The notes beneath the pieces were generated by a model, which was not told the origin of the DNA, did not search any database, and saw nothing but the letters and a program-made list of their open reading frames with translations. DNA of 21,017 bases, from positions 1 through 21,017 of the forward strand of contig JAAZEI010000158.1 in the NCBI GenBank assembly GCA_012512355.1, given 5' to 3'. This DNA comes from Clostridiales bacterium. GTDB taxonomy: Bacteria; Bacillota; Clostridia; Christensenellales; Aristaeellaceae. Made by a program: the position numbers and the translations under genes. Shown here one piece after another: positions 1 through 8,042 of this stretch (position 1 is the first letter of the stretch; each line of letters opens with the position of its first letter).

Positions 1-1
1 A

Positions 2-319
2 AAAATATATCAAAGAGAACTGCTGAGGATGGAACTTTCTTTAAATTGTGCAAAAAAGATAAGAAAAGATGAAAATATTATAGTGCTAACTCATTATCCG
101 CCAACAGATGCTTCAGGGAATCCAAATGATATGACAAATTTATTTGAGAAGTTTGGTGTGGAGGATGTTTTTTACGGACATCTTCATGGCGCAGCCGGCC
201 AATTTGCATTTGATGGTTTTGTCGGTTCTGTTGCTTACCATCCCGTTTCGTGTGATCGGCTAAATTTTAAGCTATATGAGCTTTTCAATGATGAAAATGT
301 GGAAGCAAGAATTAAATAG
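2..319 (+). CDS. Metallophosphoesterase, C-terminal part (5' end outside window)
   Basis: The reading frame is open to the left edge, so only the C-terminal part (about 105 residues) is visible; the ATG at 29 is probably internal. Two motifs of the calcineurin-like phosphoesterase fold are present: a THYPP segment and GHLHG, whose histidines normally bind the catalytic metal pair. The tail around HPVSCDRLNF resembles the end of small bacterial phosphohydrolases of the COG1768 type. The substrate cannot be deduced. A terminator follows directly, so the gene ends its own transcript and is not part of the mraZ cluster. Family assignment is fairly sure from the two motifs; the exact function is unknown. 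Confidence 0.8.
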   Translation, partial: KIYQRELLRMELSLNCAKKIRKDENIIVLTHYPPTDASGNPNDMTNLFEKFGVEDVFYGHLHGAAGQFAFDGFVGSVAYHPVSCDRLNFKLYELFNDENVEARIK

Positions 320-345
320 GAGATTCAGCCCAAAAAAGATCTTAT

Positions 346-369
346 AAAGCGCAAACAAGCGCTTTTTTT
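346..369 (+). terminator. Rho-independent terminator after the phosphoesterase gene
   Basis: A perfect 7-bp stem (AAAGCGC at 346-352 with GCGCTTT at 359-365) encloses a 6-nt loop, and the T run continues to 369. It lies 27 bases after the stop codon of the phosphoesterase gene and insulates the dcw cluster from upstream transcription. Confidence 0.85.
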
Positions 370-738
370 GTTGCAATTAAAAGTATACGTGGATATTTGT
401 GGGAAAATGAATGCATTATAAAGATAGACAGAAGAGAAAAAAATCTAAAGAAATCACTAAACCTTTCTAAACAAAATAGCAATCTATAATTTACTTTATA
501 TAATATCATTAGAAAACTGAAAACAAATACATCACCAATGAAAAAATCGTCATTATATACAAATAAATTTCTAGATGTAGTCAAATATGCACACTCTCCA
601 CTTTTTAAGTTTTGTATATAGAATTAATGTTCTCATTATGATTGAGTAAAGGGAACGGATTTTCTTATGAATAGTTGAACCATATACATTACGGCAGACA
701 AAATATCCCCAAAGCGCTAGATGAGACATGATAAGGAA
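370..738. other. AT-rich intergenic region without a recognisable gene
   Basis: About 370 bases between the terminator and the mraZ promoter. No frame looks coding: the longest open frame, on the - strand over 342-584, is rich in Phe and Leu as expected for AT-rich noncoding DNA and runs into the terminator hairpin. Several AT-rich -10-like strings occur (for example near 613-624 and 675-704), but none has a convincing -35 partner. I see no RNA gene or repeat here. Confidence 0.5.
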
Positions 739-768
739 TTGACTGCCTTCTTCATAAGGTGGTAGATT
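739..768 (+). promoter_or_regulatory. Probable sigma-A promoter of mraZ
   Basis: TTGACT (739-744) and TAGATT (763-768) are separated by 18 bp, and a TG dinucleotide at 760-761 makes an extended -10. The predicted transcription start is near 775. If this promoter is the real one, the GTG at 769 cannot be the mraZ start codon, and the ATG at 811 becomes the natural choice. The -10 box matches the consensus only moderately. Confidence 0.5.
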
Positions 769-802
769 GTGTCTACAAGCGGAAATAAGTGGCGAATGGT
801 GG
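759..802 (+). promoter_or_regulatory. MraZ operator: five GTGG-like boxes at 10-bp spacing
   Basis: Boxes begin at 759 (GTGG), 769 (GTGT), 779 (GCGG), 789 (GTGG) and 799 (GTGG), exactly 10 bp apart, most of them preceded by A residues. MraZ proteins are known to bind direct repeats of a GTG/TGGG-type core spaced by one helical turn just upstream of mraZ. Position, core and period all fit autoregulation of the dcw cluster. The array covers the -10 box and the start of the predicted transcript. Confidence 0.7.
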
Positions 803-810
803 TGGGTCGT

Positions 811-1377
811 ATGTCCGATGAATCCAATAAGAAAGTCAACCAGGCAGCGGCCTCTAATCCTTCGGAGTTAGCAGATCTAGCTGACAAAAAAACAAACACA
901 GAAAAACCTTACGGATTTTACGGATCCTATATGCACAGCGTAGATGCCAAAGGAAGAATGATTGTACCACAAAGTTTCCGTGAGCACCTTGGCGTTAATA
1001 TAGTTATTAGTTTAAACATGTCTCAAACTAGCGTCGCAATCTACCCTCATGATATCTGGGAAAAAAAGATTGATATGCTGACTGATTTGAGTGAAGAAGA
1101 TGTAAGTGCCGAAGTTTTCTTGGAAAGATTCGCAATGTTTTCATTTGATAATATCGGATTTGACACACAAGGACGTGTGCTCATTCCGGCAATTCTTAGA
1201 GACAACTTTTTAAGAAACGCATCATCTGTTCAAATTTCCGGAGCTCGCGACTATTTAAAAGTGATTTCAAGTCAGCAAGCTTCAGAAGAGATTGCAAACT
1301 TCAATTTAGACTATCCGGATGTCCTTAGAGACATCAGCCGTATTCAAGACAGACTTCGCAGCCAAGCAAAGAAGTAA
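811..1377 (+). CDS. mraZ: MraZ, transcriptional regulator of the dcw cluster
   Basis: MraZ is a DNA-binding protein with two SpoVT-AbrB-like half domains that assembles into rings and controls the division/cell-wall operon. Both halves show the DxxGR signature: DAKGR at about residues 45-49 and DTQGR at about 118-122, counted from the ATG at 811. Family members normally begin a few residues before the GxYxHSxDxKGR segment; here there are about 34 extra hydrophilic residues from 811, or 48 from the in-frame GTG at 769. I prefer 811 because a promoter -10 and the operator boxes cover 759-802, and GGTGG at 798-802 can serve as ribosome binding site. The GTG at 769 has its own AAGGTGG upstream and cannot be excluded. 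It is the first gene of the cluster, but no rsmH follows it. Confidence 0.93.
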   Translation: MSDESNKKVNQAAASNPSELADLADKKTNTEKPYGFYGSYMHSVDAKGRMIVPQSFREHLGVNIVISLNMSQTSVAIYPHDIWEKKIDMLTDLSEEDVSAEVFLERFAMFSFDNIGFDTQGRVLIPAILRDNFLRNASSVQISGARDYLKVISSQQASEEIANFNLDYPDVLRDISRIQDRLRSQAKK

Positions 1378-1402
1378 GAACGACAAGCTATAGGAGATTA
1401 TG

Positions 1403-1912
1403 ATGTCACAGTATGCACAGAGTTTTACAACCAAAACTTATTCTACAGCGGGGACGCAGTTCCACTCTTTTGAACGTATTGTTGTGTCAAGCGCTGTCCA
1501 TTTGCCTGAAACAGACTCAGATGAAGAAAGCAAACGCGTAACCTATAAGGCAGAAAAAGTTGCTGTGCGAAGACGATTTGCCGTTTCTCTGCCATGGGCT
1601 CTATTGCTGATTGTGCTGTCAGTTGGTATAATAAGCGGAATCTTGTTTGACAAGACGCAGCAAGGCATTGCATTGAAAAATGATTTAGATCATCTGCAGA
1701 GCCTGTATACTGTTTCTGAACAAGAACGCCAGGCGTTGGTAAGCAAGTTAAACTCAGCAAAAGACAGTAATTTTATTTGTTATTACGCCACTCAGAATCT
1801 AGGTATGAAGCTTGCTTTGCACGAAGAGACAATTCGGGTTATTGTACCTCAGACAAGCCCCAATCAACAATATGCCGGAATTCAGTGGAACACAGCAAGC
1901 ATTAAACATTAA
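1403..1912 (+). CDS. FtsL-like septum formation protein
   Basis: A 169-residue bitopic protein in the usual place of ftsL. It has a long polar N-terminal cytoplasmic part (1-58) ending in three arginines, one transmembrane helix at about 60-82, a short predicted coiled coil at about 84-122, and then an ATQNLGMKLA segment. That segment matches the A-x-x-x-LGM signature after the coiled coil of FtsL/DivIC-type proteins. FtsL pairs with DivIC and FtsQ/DivIB outside the membrane in the divisome. AGGAG at 1392-1396 lies 6 bases before the ATG at 1403 but only 3 before the ATG at 1400, so 1403 is chosen. FtsL is poorly conserved, so the call rests on topology, motif and position; a DivIC-like protein is the alternative. 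Confidence 0.75.
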   Translation: MSQYAQSFTTKTYSTAGTQFHSFERIVVSSAVHLPETDSDEESKRVTYKAEKVAVRRRFAVSLPWALLLIVLSVGIISGILFDKTQQGIALKNDLDHLQSLYTVSEQERQALVSKLNSAKDSNFICYYATQNLGMKLALHEETIRVIVPQTSPNQQYAGIQWNTASIKH

Positions 1913-1939
1913 ATAAATCTCGTTTGGAAGGTATAAAAG

Positions 1940-3406
1940 ATGAAGTTATCGCAATTGGCGCAAGAAGCAGTGCCATATTTTGCATCAATTCGCGGAGACT
2001 GTGAAATAGCCTCACTTTCACAAGACAGCCGCCTAAAGACAGAAAGCGGGCTGTTTTTTTGTATTTCAGGCGCCACCATAGATGCCCATGAATATGCTCA
2101 CGAAGCTATCGCCAATGGTGCGATAGCGCTGGTTGTCACGCGTTTTATCGATGAGCTTAATGTGGCACAGGTTTTGGTAAGCAATGATCGAGCAGCGATG
2201 GCTTTGATGGCCGCAGCTTTTTACCAACACCCGGCCAGACAATTAAGACTTGTTGGAATTACAGGAACCAAAGGTAAAACAACGACAAGTTATTTTATTA
2301 AAGCCATCCTCGAATATGCGGGATACAGCTGCGGATTAATCGGAACAACCGGTAATATGATTGGCACTCAGTGGATGAAAAGTTCATTGACAACGCCGGA
2401 CCCCATTGAATTGAATCGTACATTCAGACTGATGGCAGATAAGGGTGTTGAGGTTGTCTGTATGGAAGTTTCGGCTCACGCAATTAATATGAAACGTCTT
2501 GAAGGGTTGATATTCGAAGCGGGATGCTATATGAACCTATCGCAGGATCATTTGGATTATTTCGGAAGTATGGAATATTATTTTGAAACTAAAAAATCAT
2601 TTTTCATGGATGGTAAAGTAAAAAATGCAGCGATCAATGTTGATGATGATTTATCTTCGCTCATTATAAGAGATCTCAGCATTCCTTACAGCAGCTTCGG
2701 CATTTGTACCAATGCCGATATTTTTGCCCGTGATATTGAAATCAGCGAACAGGGTGTGCATTTTCAACTGGCGCTATGGAATGAGCATCTTTATCCTGTT
2801 CATTTGAAAATGATGGGCATGTTTAATGTTTACAATGCTTTGGCGGCGACAGGCCTTGCTTTGATTATGGGTGTTGAGCCTGAGAGTATTTGCCGTGCGC
2901 TTGAAGGAGTGAAAAGTGTTCCCGGCAGAGCAGAAGTGCTCGATACACATACTCCTTATATGGTTATTCTAGACTATTCTCATTCGCCTGATGCCCTCAC
3001 GAATATTTTGAAGACGACTAAGGAATTTGCACGGGGTCGCGTTATCGTCTTGTTTGGATGCGGCGGTGACCGTGACTATTTAAAAAGACCGCAGATGGGT
3101 ATTATTGCAGGACAATTCGCGGATTATTCTATTCTTACAAGCGATAACCCTCGCACTGAAGAGCCTATCTCTATCATTCGCAGCATTGAAGAAGGCATTA
3201 AACAGACAAAAGGTCAATATGAAGTGATAGAAGACAGGCGCATAGCCATTAACCGTGCACTGACAATGGCCGAGGACGGAGATGTTATTATATTGGCTGG
3301 TAAAGGTCATGAAACCTATCAGGATATAAAGGGTGTTAAGAGACCTTTTGATGAGAAGCAAATCGTGAGAGAATTGCTTTCAGAGCGGAGGAAAGAATTA
3401 TGCTGA
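1940..3406 (+). CDS. murE: UDP-MurNAc-tripeptide synthetase MurE, meso-DAP type
   Basis: A cytoplasmic Mur ligase that adds the third residue of the stem peptide using ATP. The 488-residue length is normal. The P-loop GTKGKTTT begins at residue 109. The central domain includes ETKKSFF with the lysine usually carbamylated in this family, and HSPDAL starts the C-terminal domain. The specificity loop reads DNPR (402-405), the signature of enzymes that add meso-diaminopimelate; lysine-adding enzymes have a different sequence here. The cell wall is therefore predicted to be DAP-type. The gene overlaps mraY by 7 bases, which implies translational coupling. No murF lies next to it. Confidence 0.96.
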   Translation: MKLSQLAQEAVPYFASIRGDCEIASLSQDSRLKTESGLFFCISGATIDAHEYAHEAIANGAIALVVTRFIDELNVAQVLVSNDRAAMALMAAAFYQHPARQLRLVGITGTKGKTTTSYFIKAILEYAGYSCGLIGTTGNMIGTQWMKSSLTTPDPIELNRTFRLMADKGVEVVCMEVSAHAINMKRLEGLIFEAGCYMNLSQDHLDYFGSMEYYFETKKSFFMDGKVKNAAINVDDDLSSLIIRDLSIPYSSFGICTNADIFARDIEISEQGVHFQLALWNEHLYPVHLKMMGMFNVYNALAATGLALIMGVEPESICRALEGVKSVPGRAEVLDTHTPYMVILDYSHSPDALTNILKTTKEFARGRVIVLFGCGGDRDYLKRPQMGIIAGQFADYSILTSDNPRTEEPISIIRSIEEGIKQTKGQYEVIEDRRIAINRALTMAEDGDVIILAGKGHETYQDIKGVKRPFDEKQIVRELLSERRKELC

Positions 3407-4389
3407 TTGCTTTTGCTGCATTGGCTGTTGCATTAGTGATTAGCTTTCTTTTTATGCCTTTTCTGATTAGATATCTAAAATCACGACAATTTGGACAAAC
3501 AATCTATGAATTGGGTCCTCAGGCTCACATGAATAAGCAAGGCACCCCGAATATGGGCGGAATTTTGATTGTGACAGCGACCGTGCTATCCGCTTCAGTT
3601 TTTTCGTTGACAAAAGGAGCAGCCTGGCAGCTTTTACCTTTGCTGATAGCGTCGATCGGAGCGATGGCGATAGGTTTTCGCGATGATTTTATTAAAAATA
3701 TCCGTAAAAACCATGAAGGTCTCATACCCGAACAAAAACTAATTGGTCAGGTAATTGTTGGCCTCTCGTTTACTGTTTACTGTTACCTTCAGATAGGAAG
3801 TCGGATATTTTTACCGTTTACAGCAAAAAGTTGGGATTTGGGCATTTTTTATATCCCTTTGATGACTTTGGTGTTTGTGTTTGTGACCAACAGTGCTAAT
3901 TTACAAGATGGAGCAGATGGCTTGCTGTCTTCTGTAAGCATTGTCGGAGGAATTGCATTTGGTATCATTGCGTTGATGCTTCAAAGTAAAGGAGCCTTAA
4001 AAGTATTGGATGCAGTATCCATCCTGAGCTTTTCTTTGGTTGGAGCATGCAGCGGTTTTTTGTTTTTTAACCGTTATCCTGCCAAAATTATGATGGGTGA
4101 CACTGGTTCAATGTTTATTGGTGGATTGTTCTGCGCGATAGCAATGATCCTTGGTTTGCAATTTTGGCTGATTCCCATTTGTTTCACTATGATTATGTCA
4201 TCTCTTTCAGTTATCATTCAGCGTATTTATTTTAAAGTAACGCATGGCAAAAGAATTTTTAAAATGTCACCTATTCATCATCACTTTGAGTTATCAGGAA
4301 TGAGGGAAAATAGCATTGTTGTGATGTATACAATTGTTACGCTGGTTCTTAGCATTATTGCTGTGCTTGCCATAATGCCTCTTAGCTAA
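3400..4389 (+). CDS. mraY: Phospho-N-acetylmuramoyl-pentapeptide transferase MraY
   Basis: An integral membrane enzyme that transfers phospho-MurNAc-pentapeptide from UDP to undecaprenyl phosphate, making lipid I. At 329 residues it is a usual length for a ten-helix protein. Visible motifs are DDFIKN near residue 93, NLQDGADGL near 167 (most family members have NLTDGLDGL, with the catalytic Asp kept here), GDTGS near 233 and the SPIHHHFEL loop near 291. It overlaps the end of murE and is followed 12 bases later by murD, so the three steps share one transcript. The T-to-Q and L-to-A changes in the NLTDGLDGL motif are mild and leave the acidic residues intact. Confidence 0.96.
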   Translation: MLIAFAALAVALVISFLFMPFLIRYLKSRQFGQTIYELGPQAHMNKQGTPNMGGILIVTATVLSASVFSLTKGAAWQLLPLLIASIGAMAIGFRDDFIKNIRKNHEGLIPEQKLIGQVIVGLSFTVYCYLQIGSRIFLPFTAKSWDLGIFYIPLMTLVFVFVTNSANLQDGADGLLSSVSIVGGIAFGIIALMLQSKGALKVLDAVSILSFSLVGACSGFLFFNRYPAKIMMGDTGSMFIGGLFCAIAMILGLQFWLIPICFTMIMSSLSVIIQRIYFKVTHGKRIFKMSPIHHHFELSGMRENSIVVMYTIVTLVLSIIAVLAIMPLS

Positions 4390-4401
4390 AGAAGCAGAAG
4401 A

Positions 4402-5811
4402 ATGCTAAGTAATTCAGGTTATAATTGGTCTGGCAAGCGAGTGCTTATTTTAGGTTTGGCTCGCAGTGGGATGTCTGCTGCAAAATTATTATTACATGTA
4501 GGTGCATATCCGGCACTATTTGATGAAAAGCCGCTTGATCAATTATCAACCGACATAGAATTTCTTTTACAACAAGGCTGTAAACTGGCTCTTGGTCAGG
4601 ATTTGCAAGTTTTTTTAGAGAACGCTGATGTTTTGTTAGTAAGTCCCGGCATTGCAAAGGATGCTCCGATTGTGCGCCAAGCTGCAGCATTGGGGATATT
4701 GTGTATAGGTGAGTTAGAATTGGGAGCACAGTTTGCGGAGGGGCCGCTGTATGCGGTGACAGGAACCAACGGGAAAACGACAACAGTAACATTGCTTGAG
4801 AAGATGTTTCATGCTGCAGGGTATGATACGCGAGCCAGTGGGAATATTGGGTACCCCCTTTCTTCAGCGGTTCTTTCAGTTAAAAAAAGTATCCCTCTCC
4901 CTGTGGAGGTTTCAAGCTTCCAATTGGAAACGGTAAAGCGCTTTCACCCTTATGCAGCCGCGGTTTTGAACATCAGTCCCGATCATCTTAACCGGCATAA
5001 GACAATGGAAGCATATACAGAATTAAAACGTAATATTTTTCTACATCAGACAGCCAGTGATTTTGCAGTCCTTAATTTTGATGATCCTATCGTTCGGAGT
5101 ATGAGCGAGGGGCTGCCATCTCGAATTGTATGGTTTTCCCGTTCAAACGAACTTGAAGAAGGTACTTTTGTTAAAGATGGTGATGTGGTATTGCGTCTTG
5201 GTGACAAAGAACAGATAATATGTAAAACAGAAGACATTAAGATACCCGGAGCACACAACTTGGAGAATGCTTTGGCAGCGATTGTTCTGGCAGGTTTGGC
5301 CGGAGTTTCTTCTGCTGTCATGGGCAGTGTGTTAAAGAGTTTTCAAGGAGTAGAGCACAGGATAGAGTTTGTTCGAAAACTTGATGGTATCACTTACATC
5401 AATGACAGCAAAGGAACAAACTCAGCTTCGACCATCAAAGCAATTGAAGCAATGGATGAACACACTGTCTTATTGGCTGGTGGTTTTAATAAAGAGGAGT
5501 CGTTTAAAGAATTGGCCCAGGCTGTCAATCACAACCAAAATATTGTTCACGTTGTCGTGTATGGTCAGACTGCCGCTGACATAAAAACAGCTCTGACTAC
5601 GCAGGATTATGATGCCGTAACCTTTTCCAACAATATGTTTTCTGCGATTGATTTGGCGCGAAGTATTCTCGTTGATCATGGAGGAACCATCTTGCTCTCT
5701 CCCGCCTGCGCTTCTTTTGACCAATTTCCAGATTATGAAGAGCGCGGAAGAGAGTTTAAGAAGTTTGTGAATGATTTGAGTTCATCGGACATAGTGGATA
5801 ACAATGTCTGA
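4402..5811 (+). CDS. murD: UDP-MurNAc-L-alanine:D-glutamate ligase MurD
   Basis: A cytoplasmic Mur ligase that adds D-Glu to UDP-MurNAc-L-Ala with ATP. The 469 residues show an N-terminal Rossmann-like domain with VLILGLARSGMSAA near residue 14, the P-loop GTNGKTTT near 120, the NISPDHLNRH segment of the central domain, and NDSKGTNSAST near 335, where the C-terminal part of the active site begins. A terminal PACASFDQF segment is typical of MurD. The start at 4402 gives the expected N-terminus. The last 8 bases overlap ftsQ, so the two are probably coupled. FtsW and murG, which often follow murD, are missing here. Confidence 0.95.
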   Translation: MLSNSGYNWSGKRVLILGLARSGMSAAKLLLHVGAYPALFDEKPLDQLSTDIEFLLQQGCKLALGQDLQVFLENADVLLVSPGIAKDAPIVRQAAALGILCIGELELGAQFAEGPLYAVTGTNGKTTTVTLLEKMFHAAGYDTRASGNIGYPLSSAVLSVKKSIPLPVEVSSFQLETVKRFHPYAAAVLNISPDHLNRHKTMEAYTELKRNIFLHQTASDFAVLNFDDPIVRSMSEGLPSRIVWFSRSNELEEGTFVKDGDVVLRLGDKEQIICKTEDIKIPGAHNLENALAAIVLAGLAGVSSAVMGSVLKSFQGVEHRIEFVRKLDGITYINDSKGTNSASTIKAIEAMDEHTVLLAGGFNKEESFKELAQAVNHNQNIVHVVVYGQTAADIKTALTTQDYDAVTFSNNMFSAIDLARSILVDHGGTILLSPACASFDQFPDYEERGREFKKFVNDLSSSDIVDNNV

Positions 5812-6670
5812 ACAATTGTTTGAACGCTATCCGCCGCCTGATGTGCCGGGTGTAAGCCAAGATCATCCAATGAACAGCAGCTCATCTGACCGGCAGCCTC
5901 TGCAAGGGTCAGAATCTTTGGAACCTGATAAACAGCCATCAATGACCCCTGGAAAACGGATGATGATAATAAGCTGCGTGTTAATTATTATGGTTAGTTT
6001 TGCCTTTATTTTGCGAAGCGTGGTTTTCACCATCAGAAACATCCGCGTCGTAGGTGTTCATGATGTGGCCTGGCAAGATGTTGCACTATCAGCCGGGCTG
6101 GGTCCAAAAAGCAATTATTTTAACATCAAAGAAGGGAAAATTAAAGAAGGGATCAATAACAACCGTTATCTTGTCTTTGAGCGGATGCAAAAGATATTTC
6201 CCAATACTTTGATAATTTATGTTAAAGAGCGCAAACCTCTTGCTAGCATTAATTATATCGGCGTATCTTATATAATGGCAGATGATGGTGTTATTTTATC
6301 AAAGTCCAGGCAACCGCAGAATCAAAAATTGATGTCTGTCTCTGGCCTTGCTTTGCGGGATATACGTGAAGGTAAAGTACCGCTGAGCACCAAAATCGGT
6401 CAAATTGAAACTTGCGTACTCTTATCAAATGAACTATACGATCAAAATTTCAACAGTGAGATTATTGATATCAACCTTTCCGAGCCCAGCAGAATTTATC
6501 TGACGACTAGAGATGGTTATTCAGTTCATCTGGGGGACAGCACTTATTTGCGGGCAAAAATCGTTACGATACGCGCTGTGATTGATGAATTAAGAAAACG
6601 ACAATATACAGGCGGTGTGATAGAAGCAACAGTCCCCGGAGAAGCAACATATCGGCCAGATACACTTTAG
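5804..6670 (+). CDS. ftsQ: Cell division protein FtsQ/DivIB
   Basis: A single-pass membrane protein of the divisome that bridges FtsL and DivIC. The 288 residues comprise a polar, Pro/Ser-rich cytoplasmic part (1-50), a transmembrane helix at about 52-70, a POTRA-type domain at about 75-145 (FTIRNIRVVG, then INNNRYLVFERMQKIFPNTL and VKERKPLA), and a DivIB/FtsQ beta domain up to about residue 285. ATG lies within the last codons of murD, giving an 8-base overlap. The tail after the beta domain is short, without the charged C-terminal extension seen in some DivIB proteins. It closes the murD-side transcript or reads on into ftsA. Confidence 0.9.
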   Translation: MSEQLFERYPPPDVPGVSQDHPMNSSSSDRQPLQGSESLEPDKQPSMTPGKRMMIISCVLIIMVSFAFILRSVVFTIRNIRVVGVHDVAWQDVALSAGLGPKSNYFNIKEGKIKEGINNNRYLVFERMQKIFPNTLIIYVKERKPLASINYIGVSYIMADDGVILSKSRQPQNQKLMSVSGLALRDIREGKVPLSTKIGQIETCVLLSNELYDQNFNSEIIDINLSEPSRIYLTTRDGYSVHLGDSTYLRAKIVTIRAVIDELRKRQYTGGVIEATVPGEATYRPDTL

Positions 6671-6689
6671 CAGTGTTTTCTTACAGACA

Positions 6690-6727
6690 GATACATAGTT
6701 TTTTGTTTAAACACTTGCCAATGTATC
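6690..6727. promoter_or_regulatory. Nested dyad over the -35 region of the ftsA promoter
   Basis: GATACAT (6690-6696) and ATGTATC (6721-6727) form a perfect inverted repeat. The palindrome TGTTTAAACA (6704-6713) sits at its exact centre, so both share one symmetry axis at 6708.5. The right arm falls in the spacer of the predicted ftsA promoter and the -35 box lies between the palindrome and that arm. This looks like an operator for a symmetric regulator. No T run follows, so it is not a terminator. Confidence 0.5.
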
Positions 6728-6743
6728 ACAAAACAGTTACAAT
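6715..6743 (+). promoter_or_regulatory. Sigma-A-type promoter of ftsA-ftsZ
   Basis: TTGCCA (6715-6720) and TACAAT (6738-6743) are exactly 17 bp apart; each matches the consensus at 5 of 6 positions. The predicted transcript starts near 6750, in the 162-base gap between ftsQ and ftsA. The ftsA-ftsZ pair can therefore be expressed apart from the mur genes. Confidence 0.75.
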
Positions 6744-6832
6744 AAGTTATCCAACTGATTGCTTACATTAGGCTTGTTTTAGTGTACAGGCAGTCACCGG
6801 TCAAAAGCCAGAGAAATGGGGATGAACGTTTG

Positions 6833-8011
6833 ATGAGAAGCACGATCACGGTCATCGATTTTGGCACGAGCAAAGTGGTAGCGCTTGTAGCCGAAGTATC
6901 AGGCCGTCAACGTACAGATATCATAGGTGCCGGTATTGCGCCGTATGATGGTTTTGCAGATGCTAGATGGAACAATCCTGACATGGTCAATGATGCCATT
7001 TCTCAGGCCATCAGAACGTCTGAAGAACAGGCGCGTACCAACACCAGGGACGTTTATATAGGTGTTCCCGGACAATTCTCAAGGATCTATACCGTGGAAG
7101 TCAAGATGGACTTACAGGGTGCGGATCCTCATGTCAGTGCAAGAGATATTGAAACTTTGTTTGCGCTGGCGAATGAAGAGGTTCGAGAAGTCAGAGGCAC
7201 CCCCATTCACCGCAGCCCTGCATGGTTTGTTGTTGACGATGGTAAAAAAACACTTGAACCATTAAATCAGCATGGAAATGAACTGCGCGCTATGATTTCT
7301 TATGTAATAGCCGATCAGTTTTTTATTGATGATTTGTCAGAACGCTTGCGCGCTATCGGTAAGAATGCAAGTGGTTTTTTCTCTACCCCCATGGGAGAAG
7401 CAATGCTTTATATCTCCGATGAAGAAAGAGACCGAACTGCAATATTAATAGATATGGGTTATCTCACAACAGACGTGATGGCGGTTGAAGGGGATACGAT
7501 TATTTTTCATCGTAATATTCCTCTTGGCGGCGGCCATATTACAGCTGATTTAACCTACGGTTTGGACATACCTCTTGATCAGGCAGAACAAATAAAACGA
7601 AGCTATATATTCGGCGCTCCAAGCTCTCAAACCAGCTTTGACATCATGAGCAGTGACGGCAGGACGCAAACCTTCAGCTATAATAAAGTAGCTGAGGTAT
7701 TTGATCCACGCGCTGAAGAAATTTCTGAAGCCATCAGCAAATGCATCAAGGAATCGGGTGTGAGGCTTGGCAATTGGTCGGTCGTTTATTTGACAGGCGG
7801 CGGGATGGCAATCAATCGCGGTGGCCGTGAGTTCCTCAGTGAAAAATTGGGGAGACCAGTTCGTGAATTGCCTCGCAAGGCTGTTAAACTATCAAGTCCC
7901 ATATATTCCAGCGCATTGGGGCTGCTCGATTTGATTATTGATACAAAAACAGGTGCGAATGCACCTCAATCCGGATTGAAAGCTTTCTTCCGCGGCCTTT
8001 TTGGCGGCTGA
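6833..8011 (+). CDS. ftsA: Cell division protein FtsA
   Basis: An actin-like ATPase that tethers FtsZ to the membrane and recruits later division proteins. The N-terminus shows the phosphate-1 loop VIDFGTSKVV, then a 1C domain, the phosphate-2 region ILIDMGYLTTDV, and YLTGGGMAINRGG as the adenosine motif. The C-terminus GLKAFFRGLFGG is an amphipathic helix that would act as membrane anchor. I start at ATG 6833 because family members have only a few residues before VIDFG; an in-frame GTG at 6782 would add 17 basic residues, and neither start has a strong ribosome binding site. It precedes ftsZ by 31 bases, in the classical pair. At about 392 residues it is slightly short but complete. Confidence 0.93.
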   Translation: MRSTITVIDFGTSKVVALVAEVSGRQRTDIIGAGIAPYDGFADARWNNPDMVNDAISQAIRTSEEQARTNTRDVYIGVPGQFSRIYTVEVKMDLQGADPHVSARDIETLFALANEEVREVRGTPIHRSPAWFVVDDGKKTLEPLNQHGNELRAMISYVIADQFFIDDLSERLRAIGKNASGFFSTPMGEAMLYISDEERDRTAILIDMGYLTTDVMAVEGDTIIFHRNIPLGGGHITADLTYGLDIPLDQAEQIKRSYIFGAPSSQTSFDIMSSDGRTQTFSYNKVAEVFDPRAEEISEAISKCIKESGVRLGNWSVVYLTGGGMAINRGGREFLSEKLGRPVRELPRKAVKLSSPIYSSALGLLDLIIDTKTGANAPQSGLKAFFRGLFGG

Positions 8012-8042
8012 AAAAACTAGTTCCATATGAGGAGGATAAACC

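Noticed and set aside
342..584. Open frame of 80 codons on the - strand after the phosphoesterase gene
   Set aside because: Phe/Leu-rich composition typical of AT-rich noncoding DNA, no ribosome binding site, and it ends inside a rho-independent terminator.
6690..6727. Inverted repeat between ftsQ and ftsA considered as a terminator
   Set aside because: The long 24-base interval between the outer arms, the absence of a trailing T run and the overlap with a promoter fit an operator better.
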